A DNA stretch of 11,632 bases from the NCBI GenBank assembly GCA_934196125.1, contig CAKPVT010000044.1, forward strand, positions 1-11,632, written 5' to 3'. Shown here in pieces: positions 1-6,740 of the stretch. Source of the stretch: an uncultured Streptococcus sp. Its GTDB lineage: Bacteria > Bacillota > Bacilli > Lactobacillales > Streptococcaceae. The notes beneath the pieces are model-generated. The model worked only from the letters and a program-made list of their open reading frames with translations. It was not told where the DNA came from and did not search any database. The position numbers were made by a program, and so were the translations under genes. Position 1 is the stretch's first letter; the number at the start of each line of letters is the position of its first letter.

Positions 1-10
1 TTTACCATAA

Positions 11-57
11 AGAAAAAGTAGTGAGTACTTTCTCCCGTCGGAGATTTCCTCACTACT
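11..57 (-). terminator. Rho-independent terminator of clpE
   Basis: On the minus strand a perfect 9-bp stem (AGTAGTGAG at 17-25 against CTCACTACT at 49-57) encloses a second small stem (TCTCC at 31-35 against GGAGA at 40-44). It is followed by a T-rich run (CTTTTTCTTT, minus strand). It lies about 60 bases beyond the clpE stop codon. There is no comparable T tract directly after the stem on the plus strand, so I orient it for clpE. Confidence 0.8.
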
Positions 58-115
58 AATCTTAGTATGTTTTTTTGTTGCTGAGAAGTCGTTGAAGCAA
101 AGAAAAAGAGTTTCA

Positions 116-2404
116 TTATTCTGATTCTGCTGAAACGGTTGTTTCTTCTTTTTCAACTTTTTTAGCAGATTTGATGATAATTTTACCATTGCTTGTCATA
201 ACAGCTTTCAAATCTTTTTCGCTTGGATTTTCAAGATAGAAGTCTGTAATGGCATCTTCAATGTGGTCTTGGATAGTACGACGTAATGGACGAGCTCCCA
301 TTTTAGGATCGTAGCCAAGGTCAACTAATTTTTCTTTTACCTTATCAGTAACTTCGAGGTGAATATCGTTAGTTGCTAGACGTTTATTGACATCGTCAAG
401 CATAAGGTTAACAATTTGGAGAAGATTGTCTTTGCTAAGAGCCTTAAATTCGATAATACCGTCGAAACGGTTCATGAATTCAGGGCTGAAGTAGTTGCTA
501 AGTTCACCAAGGACAGAATTTGTACGTCCTTCACGAGCAGCACCGAAACCAACTGAAGCTTCTGTTTTACCAGTACCAGCATTAGAAGTCATGATAATAA
601 TAGTATCTTTGAAACTTACTGTACGACCTTGACCGTCAGTCAAACGACCGTCATCAAGAACTTGCAAGAACATATGCATAACATCAGGATGCGCTTTTTC
701 AACTTCGTCAAGAAGGATGAGTGAGTATGGATTACGGCGAACTTTTTCTGTCAATTGACCAGCTTCTTCGTAACCAACGTATCCTGGAGGTGCTCCGACA
801 AGTTTAGCGACCGCCTGTTTTTCCATGTATTCAGACATATCGAAACGAATCATGCTGTCAGCTGAGCCGAAAAGTTCGATTGCTAATTGTTTAGAAAGTT
901 CTGTTTTACCAACACCAGTTGGTCCAACAAAGAGGAATGAACCGATTGGACGATTTGGTGTACCGAGACCGACACGGTTACGACGAATGGCTTTGGCAAT
1001 TTTGTCAACGGCATCATCTTGACCAATGACGTGTGTTTTCAAATCATCAGCGAGATTGATTAATTGTGATTGTTCCTTTTCTTTCAAATCACCAACAGGG
1101 ATGTTAGTTTTTTCTTCAACGACAGCTTCGATAGTCTTTTCAGTAATGACTGGAATACCGTCTTCGTTGATTGTTTGTTGTTGCATTTCCTTGTATTTAG
1201 CGATTTGGTCACGGAAATAAGCTGCGCGTTCATAATCTTCTTCGCGAGTAGCTTGTGTTTTTAGGTTTTCAGCTTCCACTAAACGCTTGTCGATTTCTTG
1301 TGGGTCAACAAAGTTAAGGGTTAAATTCATCTTAGAACCAGCTTCGTCTAGTAAATCAATGGCTTTATCTGGGAGGAAGCGGTCTTGAATGTAACGGTTA
1401 GAAAGATTTGCGGCAGCTTCAATTGCATCATCGCTGTATTTGACATGATGATAATCTTCGTATTTCTTTTGAATACCACGAAGAATCGTAATCGTTTCTT
1501 CCACGCTTGGTTCATCAACTTTAACAGGTTGCATACGGCGTTCAAGCGCCGCATCTTTTTCAATAATGCGGTATTCATTGAGTGTCGTAGCACCGACTAA
1601 TTGAAGTTCACCACGAGCAAGTGCTGGTTTTAAAATATTACCAGCGTCCATGTTGCCGTCGCCTGCAGAACCAGCACCGACAATTTCGTGAATTTCGTCA
1701 ATGAAGAGAATAACGTCCTTGCGTTCACGGATTTCTTCCATGAGTTTTTGCATACGTTCTTCAAATTGACCACGAATACCTGTGCCTTGCACAAGGCTAA
1801 CGACATCAAGACGAATAACTTGTTTATTTTGAAGTTTTTGTGGAACGTTACCATCTACGATTTTTTGAGCTAATCCTTCAACAACGGCTGTTTTACCAAC
1901 CCCTGGTTCACCAATAAGAACTGGATTATTTTTTGTACGACGGTTAAGAATTTCAATCACACGAATGATTTCGGCATCACGTCCAATGACAGGGTCGATG
2001 TCACCGCGACGAGCAATATCAGTAACGTTGATACCAAATTCTTCTAGCAAACCTTTTTGGTGTTGCTGTTGGCTAGCTGCGCCGTTTGGACGATAATTGT
2101 TATTATAGCCGCCGTTATTTCCACCACCTGATTGTGTTGGAGGCGCATTTTGGAAATCTTGTCCACCGAATGCGTGGAAATTATTCAAATTACTGAAGAA
2201 ATCATCAAAAGGATTCATACCAGTAGTTTGATTTTGTGTGGAAGAAGCTGGTGCATCTCCTAAAACACCTAAAATAGTATTGTTAGGGTCAGTTTTCATG
2301 ATTTGATAGCAGTTTTGGCACAAATCAATTTGCTTTTGCTGACCATTGACATTTGTATAAAGATGAATTGTTGATTCGTTTAAATGACAATTTTGACAGA
2401 GCAT
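116..2404 (-). CDS. clpE: ATP-dependent Clp protease ATP-binding subunit ClpE
   Basis: Hsp100 unfoldase of the cytosol that uses ATP to unfold damaged proteins and is expected to feed them to ClpP. The 762 residues show, in order: an N-terminal zinc finger (C3, C6, C29, C32) characteristic of ClpE; a Gly/Asn/Gln-rich linker (about 59-115); AAA module 1 with Walker A GEPGVGKT (165-172) and Walker B ending FIDE (about 231-237); a UVR-type coiled segment (about 385-410); and AAA module 2 with Walker A GPTGVGKT (494-501) and Walker B LILLDE (562-567). Length and order fit the family. The open frame extends 13 codons further upstream. I chose the ATG at 2402-2404 because GAAAGGAGGG (2413-2422, minus) sits 8 bases before it and the zinc finger begins at once (MLCQNC). 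It is monocistronic, with its own promoter, CtsR site and terminator. Nothing in the sequence suggests damage. Confidence 0.97.
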   Translation of the reverse strand: MLCQNCHLNESTIHLYTNVNGQQKQIDLCQNCYQIMKTDPNNTILGVLGDAPASSTQNQTTGMNPFDDFFSNLNNFHAFGGQDFQNAPPTQSGGGNNGGYNNNYRPNGAASQQQHQKGLLEEFGINVTDIARRGDIDPVIGRDAEIIRVIEILNRRTKNNPVLIGEPGVGKTAVVEGLAQKIVDGNVPQKLQNKQVIRLDVVSLVQGTGIRGQFEERMQKLMEEIRERKDVILFIDEIHEIVGAGSAGDGNMDAGNILKPALARGELQLVGATTLNEYRIIEKDAALERRMQPVKVDEPSVEETITILRGIQKKYEDYHHVKYSDDAIEAAANLSNRYIQDRFLPDKAIDLLDEAGSKMNLTLNFVDPQEIDKRLVEAENLKTQATREEDYERAAYFRDQIAKYKEMQQQTINEDGIPVITEKTIEAVVEEKTNIPVGDLKEKEQSQLINLADDLKTHVIGQDDAVDKIAKAIRRNRVGLGTPNRPIGSFLFVGPTGVGKTELSKQLAIELFGSADSMIRFDMSEYMEKQAVAKLVGAPPGYVGYEEAGQLTEKVRRNPYSLILLDEVEKAHPDVMHMFLQVLDDGRLTDGQGRTVSFKDTIIIMTSNAGTGKTEASVGFGAAREGRTNSVLGELSNYFSPEFMNRFDGIIEFKALSKDNLLQIVNLMLDDVNKRLATNDIHLEVTDKVKEKLVDLGYDPKMGARPLRRTIQDHIEDAITDFYLENPSEKDLKAVMTSNGKIIIKSAKKVEKEETTVSAESE

Positions 2405-2447
2405 ATAAAATACCCTCCTTTCGTAATGGCTTGACATTGACAATAAA

Positions 2448-2464
2448 GGTCAAAGATAGTCAAA
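2448..2464. promoter_or_regulatory. CtsR operator of clpE
   Basis: GGTCAAAGATAGTCAAA matches the CtsR heptad direct repeat (RGTCAAA-NAN-RGTCAAA) at every defined position. It lies between the clpE -10 box and the ribosome binding site, where a bound repressor would block transcription. CtsR control of clp genes is established in low-GC Gram-positives; occupancy here is inferred. Confidence 0.92.
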
Positions 2465-2476
2465 CTTCATGATTCT

Positions 2477-2504
2477 ATTATAGCGCTAGGTTAATAGAAA
2501 TCAA
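2477..2504 (-). promoter_or_regulatory. clpE promoter (sigma-A type)
   Basis: On the minus strand TTGATT (2499-2504) and a consensus TATAAT (2477-2482) are separated by 16 bases. The predicted start near 2470 lies just upstream of the CtsR heptads, as in other CtsR-controlled clp genes. Confidence 0.75.
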
Positions 2505-2516
2505 GTAAAAAGCATT

Positions 2517-2547
2517 GAAAATTAGCACTCTTATGCTAAAAGTGCTA
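2517..2547 (-). terminator. Probable terminator of the XRE/DUF3278 operon
   Basis: Perfect 7-bp stem TAGCACT (2523-2529) against AGTGCTA (2541-2547), followed on the minus strand by AATTTTC. It includes the stop codon of the membrane-protein gene. The T tract is short, so termination may be weak and some read-through toward clpE is possible. Confidence 0.5.
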
Positions 2548-3096
2548 TTCTTTCTCAGAGTCAATCTGACTGGCTGCAATAGACCCCATAGCAGCACCCA
2601 AAATTCCCCCACCGAGAATGATTGCGATAAGTCCAAGAGGATTTGTGAAGAGATCTAAAGGATTTCCTCCCTCTTGCCATTTGCTAAAAACGTTAAAAAC
2701 GAGCATGAATAGTGCAAAAATTCCCCCAGCTAACCAGCCCTTTTTGCGAGCTTTCTGCCGTGTTTGTTCGACTTCATTTTTAGGGACTTCCAATGATGTT
2801 TGCAAATCACGATTGGTCAACATAACAAGAAGAATAATAGGAATAACAAAAATGAGGACGAAGAGATTAATATAGAGAAAAGCGGCGGTCGCTATCGTTT
2901 GGTTGATGAGTAAAATAATAGTAGAAAAGAATAACTCAAAGAAAAAGAGACCAATAAACAGTTTATTGCCGATACGGTTAACTTCTTGTTCACGATATTC
3001 GTCTAATTCGCCATTAATTCCGTAGAAACGTTTAATAAATTTTAGCCAAAGTGATGTTTTTTCGCTTTCATAATGATTCTCCTTTAAAATTCCCAA
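2545..3096 (-). CDS. DUF3278-type four-helix membrane protein
   Basis: The function is unknown. The 183-residue frame has a short basic/aromatic N-terminus (motif FIKRFYG near 20-26) and four hydrophobic segments (about 46-66, 70-93, 121-138 and 153-175). A hydrophilic loop rich in Lys/Arg/Gln (about 95-120) lies between the second and third. The overall look resembles the DUF3278 family of streptococcal membrane proteins that sit beside small XRE regulators; this assignment is from memory of the family. It begins two bases after the XRE stop codon, so the two are co-transcribed. The start is odd: the frame opens with TTG at 3094-3096, which has no well-placed ribosome site. A strong AAAGGAG (3079-3085) seven bases before an ATG (3069-3071) points instead to a different frame, which joins this one only if the A6 run (3057-3062) gained one A. 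The gene may therefore be weakly expressed or frameshifted at its start. Confidence 0.7.
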   Translation of the reverse strand: MGILKENHYESEKTSLWLKFIKRFYGINGELDEYREQEVNRIGNKLFIGLFFFELFFSTIILLINQTIATAAFLYINLFVLIFVIPIILLVMLTNRDLQTSLEVPKNEVEQTRQKARKKGWLAGGIFALFMLVFNVFSKWQEGGNPLDLFTNPLGLIAIILGGGILGAAMGSIAASQIDSEKE

Positions 3097-3098
3097 AA

Positions 3099-3296
3099 TT
3101 ATAAATGTCTATTCTCCCAAAAAAGTGTGTTTAAATCAGTTTGCAGTGCCTCCGCTAGTTTGATACAAAGGTCAAGCGACGGATTATATTTATTGTTTTC
3201 GATGAGGTTAACCGTTTGGCGGGCAACATTTATTTGTTTAGCTAATGCTAACTGGGAAATTCCCAGATTTAATCTAAATTCTCTAATGCGATTCAT
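3099..3296 (-). CDS. Small XRE-family helix-turn-helix regulator
   Basis: A 65-residue DNA-binding protein that is almost wholly one Cro/C1-type HTH domain. The fold shows in the order MNRIREFRLNLGISQ (helix 1), LALAKQINVARQTVNLIE (helix-turn-helix, about 16-33) and NKYNPSLDLCIKLAEAL (helices 4-5), with the characteristic QTVNLIENNKYNPS recognition-helix and turn region. There is no separate ligand or dimerisation domain. It starts at the ATG at 3294-3296, behind a weak AGAAAG ribosome site. Co-transcription with the downstream membrane protein suggests it controls that gene and itself, as commonly inferred for such pairs. An AT-rich stretch with repeated CTATAA-like units between the promoter and start (about 3307-3338) could be its operator. 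The ligand or signal is unknown. Confidence 0.9.
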   Translation of the reverse strand: MNRIREFRLNLGISQLALAKQINVARQTVNLIENNKYNPSLDLCIKLAEALQTDLNTLFWENRHL

Positions 3297-3332
3297 TTTT
3301 TCTTTCTACTATAACTATAATTCTATAATTAC

Positions 3333-3361
3333 AATATAGTACATTATATATGACATATCAA
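3333..3361 (-). promoter_or_regulatory. Promoter of the XRE/DUF3278 operon
   Basis: On the minus strand TTGATA (3356-3361) and TATATT (3333-3338) are separated by 17 bases. This places the start of transcription near 3325, about 30 bases before the regulator's ATG. Confidence 0.6.
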
Positions 3362-3405
3362 ATATAAATGACAAATGTGGTGGTATTTTTGGGAGATGAT
3401 TTTTT

Positions 3406-3463
3406 TTATTCAAAATTTGCTTGACAAAATGTATAACTATACTAAAATTAGGTATATTATTCA
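3406..3463 (+). promoter_or_regulatory. Promoter and ARG-box-like sites before the OTC pseudogene
   Basis: TTGACA (3421-3426) and TAAAAT (3443-3448) are 16 bases apart. The spacer contains the inverted repeat GTATA-AC-TATAC (3431-3442). Two TTATTCA half-sites flank it (3406-3412 and 3457-3463). The general ArgR/AhrC operator is TGAATAATTATTCA-like, so these fit arginine control of the gene downstream. The individual matches are imperfect, so the regulator assignment is inference. Confidence 0.5.
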
Positions 3464-3485
3464 AAGAAAAAGGATGGACGAGTGT

Positions 3486-4466
3486 ATGGCTATTAATGAT
3501 TCATTTTTGAAAGAGATTGATTTTACTAAGGAAGAACTGACTAATCTGATTGATTTAGGATTGAAATTTAAAGAGTTGAAAAAGAAAAAAATGCTCATAA
3601 ATATTTAGAAGGCTTAAATATTACTCTTATTTTCGAGAAGACAAGTACCAGAACACGTTCTGCTTTTACAGTAGCTGGACAAGATTTAGGGATGAATGTG
3701 ACTTATCTTGGAAGCAGTGAAATTCAACTTGGCAAAAAAGAATCCGTAATTGATACGGCAAAAGTTCTAGGTTCAATGTTTGACGGTATTGAATATCGTG
3801 GCTTCAAGCAATCTGATGTTGAAGCTTTAGCGGAATTCTCTGGTGTGCCTGTATGGAATGGTTTGACAGATACTTGGCATCCAACGTAAATGATTGCTGA
3901 CTTTATGACATTAAAAGAAGTTTTTGGAAAACTAGAAGGCTTGACAATCGCTTATGTTAGCGATGGTCGTAACAACATGGCAAATTCTTTGCTAGTTACC
4001 TCAGCCATTCTTGGCGTGAATGTAAAAATCATTGCACCAGCCAGCTTGCAGCCGGAAAAAGAAATTATCGAGATTGCACAAGCACACAATAACGGAGCTG
4101 AGTTGACTATTACTGATGACCTTGATGCTGTTTGTGGCGTTGATACGGTTTACACAGACGTTTGGGTGTCAATGGGCGAAAAAGTTGATTTTAAAGAACG
4201 TATCGATCTTTTGTTACCTTATCAAATTAATGCTGATTTGGTTGAAAAAGACAGGAAATCCAGATGTGATTGTCATGCATTGCTTACCTGCTTTCCATGA
4301 CCTTAATACCGAAATTGGTCAAGAAATTTATGACAAATATGGTCTTGTTGAACTTGAAATTACCGATGAGATTTTTCAAAAATACAGTTCAATAATTTTT
4401 CAAGAAGCTGAAAACCGTATGCATTCTATCAAAGCGATTATGTACAATTCACTAAAAGCAATTTAA
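3486..4466 (+). pseudogene. argF: Ornithine carbamoyltransferase, disrupted by two frameshifts and a stop
   Basis: The intact enzyme makes citrulline from ornithine and carbamoyl phosphate, or runs in reverse in arginine catabolism. Pieced together, the product would be about 326 residues, normal for the long OTC type. It shows the carbamoyl-phosphate motif STRTR (54-58), HPT at 132-134 and HCLPAFHD (from 265). Three lesions break it. The A7 run at 3585-3591 is one A short, ending the first frame at 3606-3608. TAA at 3887-3889 replaces the expected CAA (Gln of HPTQ, an active-site residue). One extra base near 4250 shifts the frame again. The usual GDGRNN motif also reads SDGRNN. I take ATG at 3486 as the old start because MAINDSFLKEIDFT aligns with the family N-terminus. 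Sequence alone does not settle anabolic (argF) versus catabolic (arcB); no arc or arg gene adjoins it. Confidence 0.93.
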
Positions 4467-4538
4467 GGGATAATAATCACTGAAAAATGGCACTTTTGAC
4501 AGGAATTTTAGATAAAAGAAAGAAAATACATTCCTTTG

Positions 4539-4568
4539 TTGTTTGTTTGTAGGAAATTATGTTAAAAT
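4539..4568 (+). promoter_or_regulatory. Promoter of the YkuJ/DUF1797-family gene
   Basis: An extended -10 element, TG-T-TAAAAT (4560-4568), has a weak -35 TTGTTT (4539-4544) 18 bases upstream of its TAAAAT. It lies 32 bases before the next gene's ATG. Confidence 0.55.
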
Positions 4569-4600
4569 AGTATGGACAATGAACGAAGAGGAGAATAGTC

Positions 4601-4831
4601 ATGGAATCACATTTGGTGAGAATTATCAATCGTCTTGAGTTAATGACAACTGATAGTAGTAATCTAAAACGTAATTTTGAACGTGATGGTGTCGTTGTGG
4701 CAGAAGTGTCATTCAGCAATGACCCTGAAAATGGTCCAGTTTTCACTTTGCGTGATGTTGAAGTGCGTGAGTCTTACTCATTTGATAGCATCGATTTAAT
4801 CGCAATGGAAATTTACGACCTTCTTTACTAA
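4601..4831 (+). CDS. YkuJ/DUF1797 family protein
   Basis: A 76-residue soluble acidic protein with no membrane segment or cysteine. The N-terminal helix carries HLVRIINRLELM (4-15), a central beta-rich part contains FERDGVVVAEVSF (26-38), and the C-terminus YSFDSIDLIAMEIYDLL closely parallels the end of Bacillus YkuJ. The fold is therefore the small alpha/beta YkuJ type. The biological role of the family is not established, and nothing here reveals it. The start is well supported: AAGAGGAG (4586-4593) lies seven bases before the ATG. It has its own extended -10 promoter and is followed by a terminator about 90 bases downstream, so it is probably monocistronic. The 5' half of the spacer before it is the 3' end of the carbamoyltransferase remnant. 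Confidence 0.9.
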   Translation: MESHLVRIINRLELMTTDSSNLKRNFERDGVVVAEVSFSNDPENGPVFTLRDVEVRESYSFDSIDLIAMEIYDLLY

Positions 4832-4923
4832 AATAAAGAAAAATTCAGGACAGAGTATAAGGTTTTGGTAAAGCCCTGCTTAAGTGTGGTTTCAACTTTT
4901 TCTTATATTGCTATTTTGAATTG

Positions 4924-4960
4924 CAAAAAGTTCGCAAACTGCGTGCTTTTTATTTTTTTT
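4924..4960 (+). terminator. Rho-independent terminator after the YkuJ-family gene
   Basis: Stem AAAAAG-TT-CGCA (4925-4936), loop AAC, then TGCG-TG-CTTTTT (4940-4951), with one internal two-base mismatch. It runs into A and eight Ts (4953-4960). The 4832-4923 stretch before it holds no reading frame; I see only a small GGTTTT/AAAGCC hairpin around 4861-4875. Confidence 0.85.
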
Positions 4961-5027
4961 GTTTATTAATAATGATAGAAATGCTGTTATATCAATTATT
5001 TACGTCTATTTCCAGAAAAATGAATTA

Positions 5028-5057
5028 TTGGTATTTTTATTCAATCTGTGTTATAAT
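5028..5057 (+). promoter_or_regulatory. Promoter of the amino acid ABC transporter operon
   Basis: Extended -10 TG-T-TATAAT (5049-5057) with TTGGTA (5028-5033) 18 bases upstream of the hexamer. An ATAAT/ATTAT inverted repeat (about 5053-5068) overlaps the -10 and predicted start and might be an operator, but is short and AT-rich. Confidence 0.65.
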
Positions 5058-5086
5058 TAATTGATTATTGTTTATAGGAGAAATAA

Positions 5087-5773
5087 ATGGACTTTTCATT
5101 TTTGCCAGAATATTGGGCTTATTTTAACTATGGTGTCCTTGTAACCATTATGATTTCAGCATGTGTTGTTTCCTTTGGGACAATCATTGGTATCTTGGTT
5201 GCTTTAGTTAAACGTACAAATATAAAAGTTTTAAATTGGATTGCTAGTTTTTACGTTTGGGTCTTTCGTGGGACTCCGATGGTTGTTCAAATCATGATTG
5301 CCTTTGCTTGGATGCACTTTAATAATGCGCCAATCGTTGGCTTTGGTGTTCTTGACCTTGATTTTTCACGTTTGCTTCCAGGTATCATTATTATTTCGTT
5401 AAATAGCGGAGCTTATATTTCTGAAATCGTCCGTGCTGGTATCGAAGCAGTGCCAAAAGGACAGCTTGAAGCGGCGTATTCGCTTGGTATTCGCCCAGTC
5501 AATGCAATGCGTTATGTCATTTTGCCGCAAGCCCTCAAAAATATCTTACCAGCACTTGGTAATGAATTTATTACCATTATCAAAGATAGTTCACTTCTTC
5601 AAACTATCGGTGTTATGGAATTGTGGAATGGTGCCCAATCGGTTGTAACAGCAACATATTTGCCAATCACACCGTTGTTATTTGCTGCATTCTACTACCT
5701 CATGGTGACAACTGTGATGTCATTCTTAGTGAAACGACTTGAAAAACGCATGGGAAATGGAGGTAGCAACTAA
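5087..5773 (+). CDS. Polar amino acid ABC transporter permease (HisM family)
   Basis: Inner-membrane subunit of a binding-protein-dependent importer for a polar amino acid. The 228 residues contain about five hydrophobic segments (roughly 15-41, 50-78, 97-115, 151-180 and 193-215). FRGTP (60-64) is typical of the HisMQ/GlnP type. The cytoplasmic EAA loop reads EAVPKGQLEAAYSLG (120-134), with the conserved Gly at 134, and docks on the ATPase. Length is normal for a single-domain permease; it is not fused to a binding domain as in some GlnP proteins. The ATG has AGGAG (5076-5080) six bases upstream. Its TAA stop shares one base with the ATG of the ATPase gene (TAATG), so translation is coupled. 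Substrate cannot be read from the sequence: glutamine, cystine, arginine/histidine and others are all possible. No solute-binding protein is encoded beside it. Confidence 0.93.
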   Translation: MDFSFLPEYWAYFNYGVLVTIMISACVVSFGTIIGILVALVKRTNIKVLNWIASFYVWVFRGTPMVVQIMIAFAWMHFNNAPIVGFGVLDLDFSRLLPGIIIISLNSGAYISEIVRAGIEAVPKGQLEAAYSLGIRPVNAMRYVILPQALKNILPALGNEFITIIKDSSLLQTIGVMELWNGAQSVVTATYLPITPLLFAAFYYLMVTTVMSFLVKRLEKRMGNGGSN

Positions 5774-6507
5774 TGTCAGAAACGCTTATTTCAATTAAAG
5801 GGCTTCATAAATATTTCGGAAAAAATGAAGTGCTAAAAGGGATTGACCTTGATATTAAATCTGGTGAAGTGGTTGTTATCATTGGACCTTCAGGGTCAGG
5901 AAAGTCAACATTTCTTCGTACAATGAACTTACTTGAAACACCAACAAAAGGTGTGATTACTTTTGAAGATGTTGATATTACAGATAAGAAAAATGATATT
6001 TTCAAAATGCGGGAAAAAATGGGAATGGTTTTCCAACAGTTCAATCTCTTCCCAAATATGACGGTACTTGAAAATATCACATTATCACCAACTAAAACAA
6101 AGGGTATCTCTAAAGCAGAAGCAGAAGCAAAAGCCTATGATTTGCTAGATAAAGTTGGGCTTCGCGACAAAGCAGATGCTTATCCAGCTAGTTTGTCAGG
6201 TGGTCAACAACAACGTATTGCGATTGCGCGTGGACTTGCTATGGATCCAGATGTCTTGCTTTTTGACGAACCAACATCAGCGCTTGACCCAGAAATGGTT
6301 GGTGAAGTACTTGGTGTTATGCAAGATTTAGCAAAATCAGGAATGACAATGGCGATTGTTACCCATGAAATGGGATTTGCACGTGAAGTGGCTGATCGTG
6401 TTATCTTCATGGACGGAGGTGTTATTGTTGAACAAGGAACGCCAGAAGAAGTCTTTGAACAAATCAAAGAAGCTCGAACAAAAGCTTTCCTGAGTAAAGT
6501 TTTATAA
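5773..6507 (+). CDS. Polar amino acid ABC transporter ATP-binding protein (GlnQ type)
   Basis: Cytosolic motor subunit that pairs with the permease just upstream. The 244 residues carry every ABC element in order: Walker A GPSGSGKST (38-46), Q-loop FQQFN (87-91), signature LSGGQQQR (141-148), Walker B VLLFDEPTSALD (161-172) and the switch His in THEMGFA (H198). The THEMGFAREV(A)DR phrase and short length mark the polar amino acid subfamily (GlnQ/HisP). It has no C-terminal ACT or NIL regulatory domain of the MetN kind. It starts within the permease stop codon, so the pair is made together. An AT-rich spacer and terminator close the operon. It looks intact. GlnQ is a family label rather than proof of glutamine transport. 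Confidence 0.95.
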   Translation: MSETLISIKGLHKYFGKNEVLKGIDLDIKSGEVVVIIGPSGSGKSTFLRTMNLLETPTKGVITFEDVDITDKKNDIFKMREKMGMVFQQFNLFPNMTVLENITLSPTKTKGISKAEAEAKAYDLLDKVGLRDKADAYPASLSGGQQQRIAIARGLAMDPDVLLFDEPTSALDPEMVGEVLGVMQDLAKSGMTMAIVTHEMGFAREVADRVIFMDGGVIVEQGTPEEVFEQIKEARTKAFLSKVL

Positions 6508-6523
6508 TAGAATAAAAAATAAT

Positions 6524-6557
6524 CTCGGTTGAGTGCATGAACTTAACTGAGTTTTTT
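6524..6557 (+). terminator. Rho-independent terminator of the ABC transporter operon
   Basis: A 10-bp stem with two G-U pairs (CTCGGTTGAG at 6524-6533 against CTTAACTGAG at 6542-6551), an 8-base loop and six Ts. It sits 17 bases after the ATPase stop codon. Confidence 0.88.
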
Positions 6558-6680
6558 CTTGTTCTGAAAGAAGTTTAATATAGGTAAAAATGGATATTTA
6601 ATTAGATTAAAATGAGTGGAATTCCATATATTAAGCACACTTAATTTTTAGAATTTAGTTTTTTAAAAAAATGTAAATGA

Positions 6681-6708
6681 TTGAAACAAGAATGAAAGCG
6701 TCTATATT
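6681..6708 (+). promoter_or_regulatory. Candidate distal promoter P1 of the feo operon
   Basis: TTGAAA (6681-6686) and TATATT (6703-6708) are 16 bases apart, giving a long leader of about 160 bases to feoA. A perfect TATAAT at 6708-6713 overlaps but has no suitably spaced -35. Confidence 0.5.
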
Positions 6709-6721
6709 ATAATGATTCTAA
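6707..6721. promoter_or_regulatory. PerR/Fur-like 7-1-7 inverted repeat
   Basis: TTATAATGATTCTAA differs by one base from the PerR box TTATAATNATTATAA and overlaps the -10/start region of P1. PerR or Fur control of iron genes through 7-1-7 repeats is well established in Firmicutes. Which FUR-family member acts here is inferred. Confidence 0.6.
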
Positions 6722-6740
6722 ATAGAAAAAAACATCTTAT

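Noticed and set aside
2050..2240. Low-complexity Asn/Gly/Gln-coding stretch in clpE as a repeat or recombination tract
   Set aside because: It is the ordinary flexible linker between the zinc finger and the first AAA module; codons vary and no DNA repeat unit is present.
2429..2444. Second CtsR site formed by the TGTCAA repeats near the clpE ribosome site
   Set aside because: The repeat units are adjacent rather than three bases apart and do not fit the heptad consensus.
3375..3608. Open frame beginning upstream of the carbamoyltransferase as a separate small gene
   Set aside because: Its first part covers the promoter, and its last part is the N-terminus of the broken carbamoyltransferase up to the frameshift.
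4502..4534. GGAAT/ATTCC hairpin after the carbamoyltransferase remnant as a terminator
   Set aside because: The stem is short with a long A-rich loop, and it is followed by mixed T/G rather than a T run.
4477..4746. Minus-strand frame of 89 codons across the promoter and start of the YkuJ-family gene
   Set aside because: It is antisense to a well-supported gene, has no ribosome site and resembles no family.
4832..5086. Possible T-box or riboswitch before the amino acid transporter
   Set aside because: No T-box sequence, specifier loop or antiterminator is visible. The one terminator there belongs to the upstream gene and precedes the transporter promoter.
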